From Rhodospirillales bacterium (GTDB lineage Bacteria > Pseudomonadota > Alphaproteobacteria > Rhodospirillales > Casp-alpha2): a stretch of 6,965 nucleotides of DNA. The notes under the pieces were generated by a model that saw only the letters and a program-made list of their open reading frames with translations, had not been told where the DNA came from and did not search any database. Shown here piece after piece: positions 6,194 to 6,965 of the stretch (the stretch's first letter is position 1; the number at the start of each line of letters is the position of its first letter). The stretch spans positions 1 through 6,965 of the forward strand of contig JABJOR010000063.1 of NCBI GenBank assembly GCA_018664265.1. The letters are read 5' to 3'. Position numbers and translations under genes: made by a program.

Positions 6194-6964
6194 CTAAGCG
6201 GATGTATCAAGGATGGAATAGAACTTTTTCACATACCCGGTGGTTTTCCAACTGCAAACTGTTCCTTCAGGAATAAAGAACATATCGCCACTTGTGAATT
6301 CATGCACTGTACCGTCACCTTCGGTGATGGTGATGTCGCCTTCCAGCAATCTTACGAATTCATAGCATGGGAAGGGCTTCATTTCGCTCTCAAACGCAGT
6401 GCTGTCCCACATACCGACAAACATGTTTCCAGCATCATTGGTGAACGCAATATTATCTTTTTGGACCGGGGCATTGCCGTTTATGTCGAATGGGGCTGTG
6501 CTGTCCATGACAGTCATACCGCCAGCCAGCGCATCGGCATCAAGCACCAGGACACCGCCATCTGCGGATTTGATGTCTGGTGTTGCAGCCTTTGGGTTGT
6601 CGTAAGTCATATAGAATTTACGCAAAAACCCGACCTGCTTCCAACTGGTGGGAATGGCGTTGCGAATGCAAAAACACTCACCTTCCTTGACGGCTACTTT
6701 TTTGCCATCACCATGTTCCATGGAAACCTGGCCTTCAAGAACCAACATGAATTCATCGCCGGGATAGGGGCCGAAGGCTTCCTGCATATCGGTTGTCGTC
6801 CATATACCAAGGCTCAGTCCCAGGTCAGCGTCTTCATAATAGACGTGCAGGGTTTGCTCTGGCAGCTCGCCTTGAAAATCTTCCTGGCTTAGAGTCATTT
6901 TCGACATGTTCGTGTTTGCGGGGCCGTGTTTTTCAAAGCGGATGATTTTTTTATCGGTGCTCAT
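6194..6964 (-). CDS. Double-cupin protein, tandem Cupin_3 (DUF861)-like domains
   Basis: A 256-residue protein starting at an ATG one base from the right edge; upstream signals are outside the window. It contains two copies of one domain at about residues 52-122 and 183-253. Each reads W-x(11)-P-x(2)-EF/YEF, then LEG, GDG, a glycine turn, SWK, G and KFY. Examples are LGIWTTTDMQEAF with FMLVLEG, and VGMWDSTAFESEM with FVRLLEG. This spacing is typical of the Cupin_3 (DUF861) family, which includes (S)-ureidoglycine aminohydrolase-like proteins. Neither copy has the HxH of a classic metal-binding cupin at the expected place (PGDEF, PCYEF), so metal binding is doubtful. There is no signal peptide. 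It is the first visible gene of the cupin-MOSC-MBL run. The function is unknown; small-molecule binding or isomerase/hydrolase chemistry are only family-level guesses. Confidence 0.85.
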   Translation of the reverse strand: MSTDKKIIRFEKHGPANTNMSKMTLSQEDFQGELPEQTLHVYYEDADLGLSLGIWTTTDMQEAFGPYPGDEFMLVLEGQVSMEHGDGKKVAVKEGECFCIRNAIPTSWKQVGFLRKFYMTYDNPKAATPDIKSADGGVLVLDADALAGGMTVMDSTAPFDINGNAPVQKDNIAFTNDAGNMFVGMWDSTAFESEMKPFPCYEFVRLLEGDITITEGDGTVHEFTSGDMFFIPEGTVCSWKTTGYVKKFYSILDTSA

Positions 6965-6965
6965 A

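Noticed and set aside
6098..6892. A 264-codon open frame on the plus strand opposite the cupin and MOSC genes
   Set aside because: It lies wholly antisense to two well-supported genes with clear domain motifs. Its translation has no recognisable motif and is rich in Cys, His and Phe in a pattern typical of reversed codons.

Overview
The window looks like chromosomal DNA from an alphaproteobacterium, probably a marine or aquatic Rhodospirillales-like lineage. This is an inference from the gene set, the moderate GC of most genes (about 50-58% in the lines I counted) and the style of the FolE, formylglutathione hydrolase and radical SAM/metallophosphoesterase proteins. I cannot name a genus. Nine protein genes and one tRNA are visible, the window is densely coding, and no gene-free stretch exceeds 300 bases. 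I see no insertion sequence, CRISPR array or rRNA.

Layout from left to right. Minus strand: a FolE-type GTP cyclohydrolase I whose C-terminus is cut by the window edge (2-520). Next, also minus, is an overlapping pair: a radical SAM enzyme (2438-1440) followed by a calcineurin-like metallophosphoesterase homologue (1455-601). An AT-rich divergent spacer separates this pair from a plus-strand, low-GC, secreted solute-binding protein (2601-3398), which ends six bases before a tRNA-Gly(CCC) (3405-3478). Convergent to the tRNA is a minus-strand pair: S-formylglutathione hydrolase (4745-3903) and a single-domain CheY-like response regulator (3878-3492). The right end holds a tight minus-strand run in transcription order: a double-cupin protein (6964-6194), a MOSC-domain protein (6180-5602) and a metallo-beta-lactamase-fold protein (5594-4851).

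How the genes may work together. The formylglutathione hydrolase belongs to glutathione-dependent formaldehyde oxidation, although no formaldehyde dehydrogenase gene is in view. FolE opens the folate/pterin (or queuosine) pathway. The radical SAM/phosphoesterase pair and the cupin-MOSC-MBL run look like two small operons of unknown pathway.

The most notable point is that both metallohydrolase-fold proteins lack exactly one half of their family's binuclear metal site. The MBL protein lacks the three site-1 histidines but keeps every site-2 ligand. The phosphoesterase lacks the D-x-H motif and the last His of GHxH, but keeps the ligands of the other metal. Several genes have in-frame TTG or GTG extensions upstream; I chose internal ATG or GTG starts where a ribosome-binding site or the gene spacing supports them.
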